Below, in pieces: positions 1 through 6,476 of a stretch of 8,387 nt of DNA (position 1 is the stretch's first letter; each line of letters begins with the position of its first letter). Origin of the DNA: Limnochordia bacterium (GTDB lineage Bacteria; Bacillota; Limnochordia; Darwinibacteriales; SLO01). The stretch lies in NCBI GenBank assembly GCA_007132635.1, contig SLOG01000090.1, positions 1-8,387 on the forward strand, written 5' to 3'. Below the pieces are notes generated by a model. The model searched no databases and was not told the origin of the DNA. It was given only the letters and a program-made list of their open reading frames with translations. Position numbers and translations under genes: made by a program.

Positions 1-2
1 CA

Positions 3-971
3 CAGCTCAACGATCTATCGCTTAATCTCGACCCCACCAGACCTACTTGCTACGCAGAAAATCACATCAACAGAGCAGAGGCTTCGGGTACGATCCTGAT
101 ACCAGGCGTGATTGGTGTTAACTATCAGGAAAGCGCTGTTGAGCGGTTCCATGACCGTTATCCACAGGTTCCTATGCTTTTGTCAGAATATACGAACGCA
201 GAATGCTGGCGGGGAAATGTCACGGCTGAGATAGAACAGGTTAACCGCATCGCTGCGAGTGTAGACACAGTGGAACGCTATCCCCATGTTGCAGGGGGAG
301 CGTTGTGGTCTATGCATGATTACAGTACAGATTACTCGGAATCATGGCCAGTGCAGCGATCCGGGGTTGTTGATGAATATCGTTTACCAAAGGAGGCTTT
401 TTACTACCTCCAAGCCCGATGGGGCATCCAGCCTGTCATTCATATCTGCGGCCACTGGACTTGGCCAGGCGAGGAGGGGCGTAACAAGGATGTACTCGTT
501 ATCACCAACTGCGATGAGGTAGAACTGTTCTTGCAGGGTGCGTCGTTGGGCAGAAGACCAGGGAGTTTTCTGCTGCCATACTCCGTAGCATACGAGCCGG
601 GTGTTTTAAAGGCTGTAGGGACTTCAAGACATGGAGTAGTGGAGACCTCAATTGAGACTACTGCGGCACCGCATTCCATCTGTTTGGAGGCTTGTCCAGA
701 GACAGTGCGCGCCAATGGCCAGGATTCCATTTTTGTCACGTTACGAGTGGTTGATCAACAGTGTCGAGTAACGCCGGGTTTTGATGAAGAACTTCTACTT
801 AAGGTAACTGGCCCCTGCGAAATCATGGGCATTGGTGGGCGCGATTGTATTCGAGTACGTGGGGGTATTGGTCGGATTGTCTTGAGAAGCACGACTACAG
901 AAGGATTGATCAATGTTAGAACTACTGGACATCATCTTAAGAGTAATGTGTTGTCAATCCCATCAAACTGA
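3..971 (+). CDS. Glycoside hydrolase family 2, beta-galactosidase-type, C-terminal part (5' end outside the window)
   Basis: The reading frame is open from base 3 with no start codon that fits, so the 322 residues visible are the C-terminal part of a longer enzyme. The GTG at 108 is an internal valine in a conserved stretch (GVIGVNYQ), not a start. Residues about 1-141 are the end of the catalytic TIM barrel: LDPTRPTCYAENH, then GVNYQ, then PMLLSEYTN, where Glu62 (186-188) sits at the position of the GH2 nucleophile. Residues about 146-206 match the DUF4982 domain of many bacterial beta-galactosidases (HWTWPGEEG, then TNCDEVELFLQG). Residues about 220-322 match the Ig-like C-terminal domain (RANGQDSIFVTLRVVD, GPCEIMGIGGRD). 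Such enzymes hydrolyse terminal beta-linked sugars, usually galactose, but the exact substrate cannot be read here. No signal peptide can be judged. It lies upstream of the importer genes in the same direction and probably acts on the imported sugar. The gene ends with TGA. Confidence 0.88.
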   Translation, partial: QLNDLSLNLDPTRPTCYAENHINRAEASGTILIPGVIGVNYQESAVERFHDRYPQVPMLLSEYTNAECWRGNVTAEIEQVNRIAASVDTVERYPHVAGGALWSMHDYSTDYSESWPVQRSGVVDEYRLPKEAFYYLQARWGIQPVIHICGHWTWPGEEGRNKDVLVITNCDEVELFLQGASLGRRPGSFLLPYSVAYEPGVLKAVGTSRHGVVETSIETTAAPHSICLEACPETVRANGQDSIFVTLRVVDQQCRVTPGFDEELLLKVTGPCEIMGIGGRDCIRVRGGIGRIVLRSTTTEGLINVRTTGHHLKSNVLSIPSN

Positions 972-1054
972 TCTAACAGAAAAAACCGCTATTTACCAAG
1001 TTTTTGTTCAAGAGTGTGAAGTGTGCAGGAATTTAGGGCAACATGTTTAAGTAT

Positions 1055-1063
1055 TGTTATAAC
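1055..1063 (+). promoter_or_regulatory. Predicted extended -10 promoter of the importer operon
   Basis: The bases TGTTATAAC contain TATAAC, five of six matches to the sigma-70 -10 box, preceded by TG at the spacing of an extended -10 element. No good -35 box lies 16-18 bases upstream, which is tolerated by extended -10 promoters. Transcription would start near 1070, leaving a leader of about 230 nt before the ATG at 1301. This is a sequence-based prediction only. Confidence 0.45.
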
Positions 1064-1077
1064 CAGGTTAACTTGGT
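1062..1077 (+). promoter_or_regulatory. Operator-like palindrome overlapping the -10 box and predicted start site
   Basis: ACCAGGTTAACTTGGT is a 16-bp inverted repeat with one mismatched pair (14 of 16 positions symmetric). It overlaps the last two bases of the -10 box, and its centre falls on the predicted transcription start, the usual place for a repressor site. Its right half, read on the other strand, is ACCAAGTT, which recurs exactly at 995-1002. A LacI-family gene lies at the other end of the operon and is the natural candidate to bind here. The centre is GTTAAC rather than the central CG common in LacI-family operators, so the pairing is inference. Confidence 0.45.
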
Positions 1078-1079
1078 GG

Positions 1080-1157
1080 CGTCGGGAAAAGCGAGAGTCT
1101 TCCTCGAGGGAGGTGGTGCTCTAGGAAGGCGTTGGGTTTTCCGTTTTTCTACCGACG
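1080..1157 (+). promoter_or_regulatory. Structured 5' leader of the importer mRNA
   Basis: By hand pairing, this segment folds into one long imperfect hairpin. The outer stem is 1080-1085 with 1152-1157 (6 bp). After a 2-nt bulge it continues as 1086-1093 with 1142-1149 (8 bp, one G-U). The tip is 1099-1108 with 1119-1128 (10 positions, one mismatch) around a 10-nt loop. It begins about ten bases after the predicted transcription start. I do not recognise a known riboswitch class. It may stabilise the mRNA or take part in attenuation. No folding program was run. Confidence 0.35.
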
Positions 1158-1268
1158 AGGGCGTTACACCACGCCGTTTAACTGGTTTTTTAGGTAAATG
1201 GCGTGAACTGGCACTCGTCAAAATCGAGAAAATCAACTGCCTTCCAGGCTATGCGTTGCGCCTGTGTC

Positions 1269-1295
1269 GTTCCTGCAGAAGTGAAAAGGAGGAAC
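1269..1295 (+). promoter_or_regulatory. Ribosome binding site of the binding-protein gene, with a possible masking helix
   Basis: AAAGGAGG at 1285-1292 is a near-perfect Shine-Dalgarno sequence 8 bases before the ATG at 1301, and it decides the start of the binding-protein gene. GTTCCT at 1269-1274 can pair perfectly over 6 bp with AGGAAC at 1290-1295, which would cover the 3' half of the site. The ribosome binding site is clear; the masking role is speculative. Confidence 0.6.
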
Positions 1296-1300
1296 CAATA

Positions 1301-3217
1301 ATGTTAAGAAAACTCCCGTTGCATGTCTTGATGGTCATCGTGTGTGTTTCATCTCTTGTAGCTGCAGCAGTCGGAGCACCCATGACGTATAACGAGTCGC
1401 CAATGTTGTCAGAGCGTGTGGCTAGTGGAGAACTCCCTCCTGTGGACGAACGCCTTCCGATAAACCCAGTCGTCATCGAGCCTGTTGACGAGATCGGCAC
1501 CTACGGTGGGCAATTGGCTTTGACTGGTGTAGACATTACTGGAATCGGAAGTACCTACTGGTATTACATTGAAGCACTGACAAGGCTTGACCGAGATGGC
1601 GTCACCATTGTGCCCAATATTGCTGAAAGTGTCACTCCTAATGAAGAGGGAACTGTTTGGACAATTGCTCTGCGGGAAGGTATGCGTTGGTCTGATGGTA
1701 TGCCCTTTACCACGGAAGATGTGCTTTTCTGGTATGAGGATATTCTCTTGAATGAAGACTTGACACCTGTGTTCCCAACCCGTTGGATCAGTGGCGGCGA
1801 GAAGATGGATTTGGAGGTCCTTGATGACTATACCTTCCAAGTGAGCTTTGCCGAACCCTATGGCACGTTCATGATGAGAATCACCCGTTTCCACTGGGAT
1901 GAGTTTTTCCGACCCAAGCACTGGCTAAAGGATTACCATATTGCCTATACACCACTCGAGGAACTCCAACCTATGGTCGAAGAGGCTGGGTTTGAGAGCT
2001 GGTACCAGCTGTTTAACCAGAAGTGGAACACGCGTAATGAAGTGCCGCACACGGAAGGACCACCAACGCTGCGGGCCTATATAATTGAAGAAGTCCCAGC
2101 TGACAACATTACAATCAAGAGCCGCAATCCGTACTATTGGCGGGTGGACACCGCAGGAAACCAGCTTCCCTATATCGACAGAGTACGCGTGGATTTAGTC
2201 TCTGATCCTGAGAGTGTTACCATGAAGATTCTGGCAGGCGAAGTCGACTTCATGGGGTTTGACACACAAGTGGTCAATCTGCCGCTCTACCGAGCCAATG
2301 AGGACCGCGGCGGTTTTGAGGCGCTGCTTTACACTAACATGTTTGGTAGTGAGATCGTCTTCCTGCCTAACAACACCCACGAAGACCCGGCGTACCGTGA
2401 GCTCATTAACGACGCTCGCTTCCGCCAAGCTTTATCGTTAGCGATGAATAGGCCGGAGATCAACGAAGTTGTCATGTTTGGGTTAGGCGAACCAACAGCA
2501 GCTACCGTAGTGCCTTGGTCGCGGTACTTCAAGCCGGAGTACCGAACTGCCTATGCCGAGTACGATCCTGACGAGGCTAACAGGTTGCTAGACAGCATGG
2601 GCTTGACCGAGCGAGACAGCGACGGATTCCGGATTGGTCCCGACGGGAAGAAAGTCCATATCATCCTTGAGTTTCCCTTGGGAGAAGGAGCGCGCGTACC
2701 CATCACCGAGTTAGTCCGCGAGCATTGGCAGGCTGTCGGTATCGATGTTACCCTGCAGATAATTGACGGAAGCCTCTGGTGGTCTCGCATGGAAAGCAAC
2801 TCGCAGCACATGTCACTGTGGCATATGGATCGCTCGACGGACATTCTGTTTACACTAGAGCCTATCTGGTTCATTCCCGTTCAGACTTGGCATGGTTGGG
2901 GAATCGCTTGGACACAGTGGTATCTGAGTGGCGGAACGACTGGCGAAGAACCCCCAGATGAAATCAAAGAGCTGTACGCTGCGTTTGAAAGAATGAACAG
3001 CACAGTAGACGAAGACGAACGCCTCCGTTTGGGACACGAAATCCTGCAATCGCAAGCGGAAAACGTGTGGACTATCGGAACCGTTGGCTCGCTGCCTCAT
3101 GTTGTTATTGTCAGCAATCGGCTTGCCAATATTGTGCCTGAAGAGGAAGGCCAGTGGGGCTACGATGGTTATTTTGCCACACTAATGGATTCAGTTCAAT
3201 GGTACCTGAAGGATTAA
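1301..3217 (+). CDS. ABC importer solute-binding protein, family 5 (DppA/OppA-like), probably for oligosaccharides
   Basis: This 638-residue protein captures the substrate outside the membrane and hands it to the two permeases encoded just downstream. The ATG at 1301 is chosen because of the strong ribosome binding site and because the protein then begins with a signal peptide: basic MLRK, a hydrophobic core to about residue 20, and a likely cleavage after Ala23 or Ala26. The only cysteine there (Cys15, in VIVC) does not make a lipobox. Residues 33-70 (SPMLSERVASGELPPVDERLP, then GTYGG) are typical of a long subgroup of family 5 binding proteins. Residues 108-133 (AESVTPNEEG, then LREGMRWSDG) match the family signature. 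Residues 368-384 (LINDARFRQALSLAMNR) and 463-481 (ARVPITELVREHWQAVGID) are further family landmarks. At 638 residues it is about 100 longer than E. coli DppA. The sugar assignment comes from the neighbouring glycosidase and LacI-type regulator and from known sugar-binding relatives in Thermotoga. The ligand itself is unknown. Confidence 0.9.
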   Translation: MLRKLPLHVLMVIVCVSSLVAAAVGAPMTYNESPMLSERVASGELPPVDERLPINPVVIEPVDEIGTYGGQLALTGVDITGIGSTYWYYIEALTRLDRDGVTIVPNIAESVTPNEEGTVWTIALREGMRWSDGMPFTTEDVLFWYEDILLNEDLTPVFPTRWISGGEKMDLEVLDDYTFQVSFAEPYGTFMMRITRFHWDEFFRPKHWLKDYHIAYTPLEELQPMVEEAGFESWYQLFNQKWNTRNEVPHTEGPPTLRAYIIEEVPADNITIKSRNPYYWRVDTAGNQLPYIDRVRVDLVSDPESVTMKILAGEVDFMGFDTQVVNLPLYRANEDRGGFEALLYTNMFGSEIVFLPNNTHEDPAYRELINDARFRQALSLAMNRPEINEVVMFGLGEPTAATVVPWSRYFKPEYRTAYAEYDPDEANRLLDSMGLTERDSDGFRIGPDGKKVHIILEFPLGEGARVPITELVREHWQAVGIDVTLQIIDGSLWWSRMESNSQHMSLWHMDRSTDILFTLEPIWFIPVQTWHGWGIAWTQWYLSGGTTGEEPPDEIKELYAAFERMNSTVDEDERLRLGHEILQSQAENVWTIGTVGSLPHVVIVSNRLANIVPEEEGQWGYDGYFATLMDSVQWYLKD

Positions 3218-3229
3218 GATCAGTACATT

Positions 3230-3256
3230 GGAGGGCCGAGCTCGGCTCGGCCCTCC
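3230..3256 (+). promoter_or_regulatory. GC-rich intercistronic stem-loop after the binding-protein gene
   Basis: GGAGGGCCGAGC (3230-3241) and GCTCGGCCCTCC (3245-3256) pair perfectly over 12 bp around a 3-nt loop, starting 13 bases after the stop codon. No T-run follows, so it is not a full intrinsic terminator. In binding-protein operons such stems typically protect the upstream mRNA from 3' decay or cause partial termination, giving more binding protein than permease. That role is inferred from this position. Confidence 0.75.
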
Positions 3257-3298
3257 GGTTGAATTCAAGTCTTGGCCACTGGTAAGGGAGGCGTTTCT

Positions 3299-4300
3299 AT
3301 GCTTGGTTATATCCTTATGCGCCTAACTCATTTGATCCCTCTCTTGATCGTTATTTCTATCATCTCGTTCATCGTCATCACACTGCCTCCGGGCGACTAC
3401 TTGACATCGCATATCACTCGCTTGCAGTCACAGGGAACCAGCGTGGCTCAAGAAGAAATCGAGCGCCTCAAGCGGACGTACGGACTGGATCAGCCTGCCT
3501 ATCAACAGTACCTCCGCTGGGTCTACCGGATTGTTCGTCACGGTGACTTTGGCATGTCCTTCCAGTGGGAACGGCCTGTTCGAAGGGTTATAGGCGAACG
3601 GATCGCTCTTACTATGGTGATCTCTATCTGTACGATTGTCTTTACTTGGGTGGTAGCCATCCCTATTGGGATCTATGCAGCTACTCACCAGTATTCGTTC
3701 TTGGACTATTTGTTTACATTTTTCGGGTTTATTGGTCTGGCCATACCCAATTTCTTGCTGGCCCTTGTGTTGATGTACGTTGCTTTTGCGCATTTTGACC
3801 TCAGTGTCACAGGTTTGTTTTCCCCTGAGTATGCGGCTGCCTCCTGGAGCTTCGGCAAGTTCATCGATATGATGCAGCGTATCTGGCTTCCGGTTATCGT
3901 TATCGGGACCGGTGGTACTGCTGGTCTCATCCGCGTTATGCGAGGATGTCTCTTAGACGAACTACGCAAGCAATATGTGATTACTGCACGGACCAAGGGG
4001 TTAGCAGAGTCGCGCTTACTCTTCAAATACCCCGTTCGTCTCGCAATCAACCCGCTTATCAGTACCATCGGCTGGCTCTTGCCAGCGATTGTTTCTGGAG
4101 AAGCCATCACCGGGATCGTTCTAAACTTGCCAACAACGGGCCCCGTAATGCTTCAGGCGCTTATGTCGCAGGATATGTACCTTGCGGGGAGCTTTGTCCT
4201 AATCCTGAGCAGTCTGACTGTCATTGGGACGCTTGTATCCGATATTCTACTAGCCTGGGTCGATCCTCGGATTCGCTATGGGGGGGTCTCGGAGAAATGA
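3299..4300 (+). CDS. ABC importer permease, DppB-like
   Basis: This 333-residue inner-membrane protein forms one half of the transport channel. The ATG at 3299 is preceded by GGGAGG at 3286-3291, 7 bases away. A TTG at 3272 would add nine residues but has no ribosome binding site. The protein starts with the typical DppB opening MLGYILMRLTHLIPLLI. Hydrophobic segments lie at about 10-29, 104-127, 138-162, 195-213, 251-272 and 298-320, the six spans usual for the family. The stretch RTYGLDQPAYQQYLRW (59-74) followed by HGDFGMSF (81-88) is a family hallmark of the first outer loop. The cytoplasmic EAA loop that docks the ATPase is at about 225-253 (YVITARTKGL, then LLFKYPVRLAINPL). The length is normal. 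Its stop overlaps the start of the next permease as ATGA, so the two are probably translationally coupled. Confidence 0.93.
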   Translation: MLGYILMRLTHLIPLLIVISIISFIVITLPPGDYLTSHITRLQSQGTSVAQEEIERLKRTYGLDQPAYQQYLRWVYRIVRHGDFGMSFQWERPVRRVIGERIALTMVISICTIVFTWVVAIPIGIYAATHQYSFLDYLFTFFGFIGLAIPNFLLALVLMYVAFAHFDLSVTGLFSPEYAAASWSFGKFIDMMQRIWLPVIVIGTGGTAGLIRVMRGCLLDELRKQYVITARTKGLAESRLLFKYPVRLAINPLISTIGWLLPAIVSGEAITGIVLNLPTTGPVMLQALMSQDMYLAGSFVLILSSLTVIGTLVSDILLAWVDPRIRYGGVSEK

Positions 4301-5433
4301 GTGAACTGCTTCCAGAGGCATCGGTACAAGGTCCGCAGAAGGACGTTGAGGCTCTTTACACTGCGACGCAATGGCAGTTGGTTTGGTGGAAGTTCCGCAA
4401 ACACCGATTAGCTATGGCATCCCTAATTGGGCTTGGTTTCATGTATTTGCTAGCTTTGTTCTGTGAGTTCATCGCCCCATATCCTCCGGACTTTCGCAAT
4501 TCGGATTACATCAATGCCCCTCCTCAATGGGTGCGTTTTGTCTCCGAGCAAGATGGGTTTTCGCTGAGGCCCTTTGTCCTTGGCTACACGCGAGCCCTCG
4601 ACCTGCAGACATTTCAGCGTACTTATGTGCCTAACCCTGATGAGAAGCACTCCATTCACTTCTTCGTCAAAGGCCAACGACCCTACAGACTGTGGGGGCT
4701 AATCCCCATGGAGCGCCGGCTTTTCGGCACCATCGACGGTGGGGTGATCTACCTTTTCGGTACCGATCATCTTGGCCGGTGTATGTTCTCTCGCGTGGTG
4801 TTTGGCGCACGCATCTCACTCTCAATTGGTTTGGTAGGAGTGTTCTTGAGTCTTGTTTTGGGGCTTTTCCTGGGTGGGGTTTCAGGGTACTTCGGTGGCT
4901 GGATTGACAACATAATCCAACGTATCATCGAGCTGCTGATGTCCATGCCGACCATTCCATTATGGATGGCTTTGGCAGCAGCGCTGCCACCGGACTGGGA
5001 CCCGATCAAAGTCTATTTTGGCATCACTGTGATATTCTCAATCTTCGGCTGGACCAGCCTGGCCAGGGTGGTGCGCGGTAAGCTTCTAGCTCTGCGCGAG
5101 GAGGATTTTGCGATGGCCGCGCGCCTTTTAAACGCCAGTGAGGGGAGGATAATCTTCAAGCATCTGCTTCCTTCTTTTGCGAGTTATATCATCGTAAGCG
5201 TTACACTAGCTATTCCAGGGATGATTCTTGGAGAGACGGCGCTCAGCTTCCTTGGTATCGGTCTTCGGCCCCCGGTTGTCAGCTGGGGCGTTCTACTGCA
5301 AGGTGCACAGAATGTCAGAACCGTTGCCCTGTACCCATGGTTAATGGTCCCCGTTCTCTTTGTTGTCACAACGGTGCTCTTGTTTAACTTCTTAGGAGAC
5401 GGGTTGCGGGATGCAGCAGACCCCTATAGCTAG
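4297..5433 (+). CDS. ABC importer permease, DppC-like, with a long outer loop
   Basis: This 378-residue protein is the second half of the channel. It starts at the ATG inside the ATGA overlap with the preceding permease. The frame is open further upstream, but that stretch lies inside the other permease gene. GGAG at 4291-4294 is only 2 bases from the ATG, so coupling to the upstream gene probably drives its translation. A first membrane span lies at about 40-60, followed by EFIAPYPP, the family's usual end of span one. An outer segment runs from about 62 to 150, much longer than in E. coli DppC (about 300 residues in total). Then come FGTDHLGRCMFSRVVFGARISL (154-175; family consensus GTDxxGRDxxSR, here with Cys in place of Asp) and further spans. 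The EAA loop is at 266-292 (LREEDFAMAARLLNASEG, then FKHLLP). The ending FLGDGLRDAADP is typical. Long outer loops like this occur in related sugar-linked transporters, so it is not a defect. Confidence 0.93.
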   Translation: MSELLPEASVQGPQKDVEALYTATQWQLVWWKFRKHRLAMASLIGLGFMYLLALFCEFIAPYPPDFRNSDYINAPPQWVRFVSEQDGFSLRPFVLGYTRALDLQTFQRTYVPNPDEKHSIHFFVKGQRPYRLWGLIPMERRLFGTIDGGVIYLFGTDHLGRCMFSRVVFGARISLSIGLVGVFLSLVLGLFLGGVSGYFGGWIDNIIQRIIELLMSMPTIPLWMALAAALPPDWDPIKVYFGITVIFSIFGWTSLARVVRGKLLALREEDFAMAARLLNASEGRIIFKHLLPSFASYIIVSVTLAIPGMILGETALSFLGIGLRPPVVSWGVLLQGAQNVRTVALYPWLMVPVLFVVTTVLLFNFLGDGLRDAADPYS

Positions 5434-5437
5434 AAAC

Positions 5438-5442
5438 GGAGG
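5438..5442 (+). promoter_or_regulatory. Ribosome binding site that decides the first ATPase start
   Basis: GGAGG here lies 8 bases before the GTG at 5451 but only 2 bases before the in-frame GTG at 5445. The spacing favours 5451 as the start. Confidence 0.6.
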
Positions 5443-5450
5443 CGGTGGCA

Positions 5451-6476
5451 GTGGATCAGCAGAAAGCTAACGTTCTCTTAGAAGCGAAAGATCTGAAGGT
5501 GGACTTCATATTAGATGAAGGGACTGTGAGGGCAGTCAATAACGTGTCACTCACAGTCAAGCGCGGTAAGACCTTGGGCATGATAGGCGAAAGCGGCTGT
5601 GGTAAGAGTGTTACTGCCCAGAGCATTCTGCGGGTGGTTCCTTCGCCGCCTGGGCGTATAGTGGGTGGCAGCATTCTGCTCTATGCCATGAACGGGGATG
5701 CTTCTGTGGATATAGCTTCGCTGGACCCTAAGGGCAAAGCCATTCGAGAAATCCGCGGTAGAGAGATCAGCATGATATTTCAGGAGCCCATGACGTCTTT
5801 TTCGCCAGTGCACACCGTTGGTAACCAGATCGGCGAGGCCTTGATTCTGCATCGCCGCTTCTCGAGCGAAAAGGCGCGCCAAGAGTCAATCAGTGCCCTT
5901 GCACGGGTAGGCATACCGAAACCGGAACAGAGGGTCGACGAATATCCCTACCAGTTAAGTGGCGGCATGCGTCAGCGAGCCATGATAGCTATGGCGCTCT
6001 CCTGTAGCCCGCGATTGCTGATAGCTGACGAACCGACCACGGCACTGGATGTTACCATTCAGGCACAGATTCTCGAGCTTTTGCGCAAGCTGCAGGATGA
6101 AGAGGGCATGGCAATGCTCATCATCACCCATAACCTCGGTATTGTGGCAGAAATGGCTGAAGATGTAGTGGTCATGTACTTTGGTTATGCTGTGGAGTAC
6201 GGCGATGTTAACCAGATATTCGAGGCGCCGCTGCACCCGTATACCCGATGCCTGTGGGACGCGATTCCTTCAATTGACAAGAAATCTGATCGGGAGCTAA
6301 CGACCATTAAGGGGAATGTGCCAGACCCGTTTTCGGAGTTCGCAGGCTGTCCGTTTTTTGAACGCTGCCCAGAAGCTATGCCTGAGCGGTGCGAGCTAAG
6401 TCCACCACCCTTAGTTGAAGTGGTGGCGGGACATCGAGTGCGGTGTTTCCTATATGAGGTGAAGGCAAATGGTTGA
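5451..6476 (+). CDS. ABC importer ATP-binding protein, DppD/OppD-like
   Basis: This 341-residue cytoplasmic ATPase powers the importer together with the next gene product. The start is GTG, 17 bases after the permease stop; a GTG at 5445 would add two residues. Walker A GESGCGKS is at 46-53, the Q-loop glutamine at 111 (IFQEPMTS), the ABC signature LSGGM at 169-173, Walker B LLIADEP at 189-195 with catalytic Glu194, and the switch histidine at 227 (ITHN). All key residues are present, so it should be active. The C-terminal oligopeptide-transporter domain follows (HPYTRCLWDAIPS, about 262-274). Four cysteines at 300, 306, 314 and 332 match the conserved cluster in OppD/DppD-type proteins, where an iron-sulfur cluster has been described for some members. 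The Q-loop region has SFSP where most relatives have SLNP, a mild change. The last 8 bases overlap the next gene. Confidence 0.94.
   Translation: MDQQKANVLLEAKDLKVDFILDEGTVRAVNNVSLTVKRGKTLGMIGESGCGKSVTAQSILRVVPSPPGRIVGGSILLYAMNGDASVDIASLDPKGKAIREIRGREISMIFQEPMTSFSPVHTVGNQIGEALILHRRFSSEKARQESISALARVGIPKPEQRVDEYPYQLSGGMRQRAMIAMALSCSPRLLIADEPTTALDVTIQAQILELLRKLQDEEGMAMLIITHNLGIVAEMAEDVVVMYFGYAVEYGDVNQIFEAPLHPYTRCLWDAIPSIDKKSDRELTTIKGNVPDPFSEFAGCPFFERCPEAMPERCELSPPPLVEVVAGHRVRCFLYEVKANG

Larger units (their letters stand above)
972..1300 (+). promoter_or_regulatory. Regulatory gap between the glycosidase and importer genes
   Basis: This 329-base gap has no convincing gene. A frame in phase with the binding-protein gene is open from an ATG at 1043, but its 86 extra codons show no signal peptide or recognisable domain, and the real start at 1301 has a strong ribosome binding site. 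The gap holds a predicted promoter (1055-1063), an operator-like palindrome (1062-1077), a single matching half-site ACCAAGTT at 995-1002, a foldable leader (1080-1157), a small 5-bp hairpin GGCGT/ACGCC (1160-1175) and a helix next to the ribosome binding site (1269-1295). No strong terminator follows the glycosidase gene; the only candidate is a weak A/T stem (981-986 with 1000-1005). Some read-through from the glycosidase gene is therefore possible. Confidence 0.6.

Noticed and set aside
108..110. GTG as start of the glycosidase
   Set aside because: The frame is open to the window edge and encodes conserved GH2 sequence before this codon.
1160..1191. Intrinsic terminator in the leader: stem GGCGT/ACGCC plus a T-run
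   Set aside because: The stem has only 5 bp and the six Ts begin ten bases after it, too far for a normal terminator.
1043..1300. N-terminal extension of the binding protein from an ATG at 1043
   Set aside because: The 86 extra residues are arginine-rich with no signal peptide or domain, the region holds promoter and leader signals, and the ATG at 1301 has a strong ribosome binding site followed by a proper signal peptide.
3272..3298. TTG start of the first permease
   Set aside because: It has no ribosome binding site, whereas GGGAGG sits 7 bases before the ATG at 3299, which gives the typical DppB N-terminus.
3946..4296. Longer second permease starting inside the first permease gene
   Set aside because: The extra 117 codons are the out-of-frame shadow of the first permease; the ATGA overlap at 4297-4300 gives the natural start.
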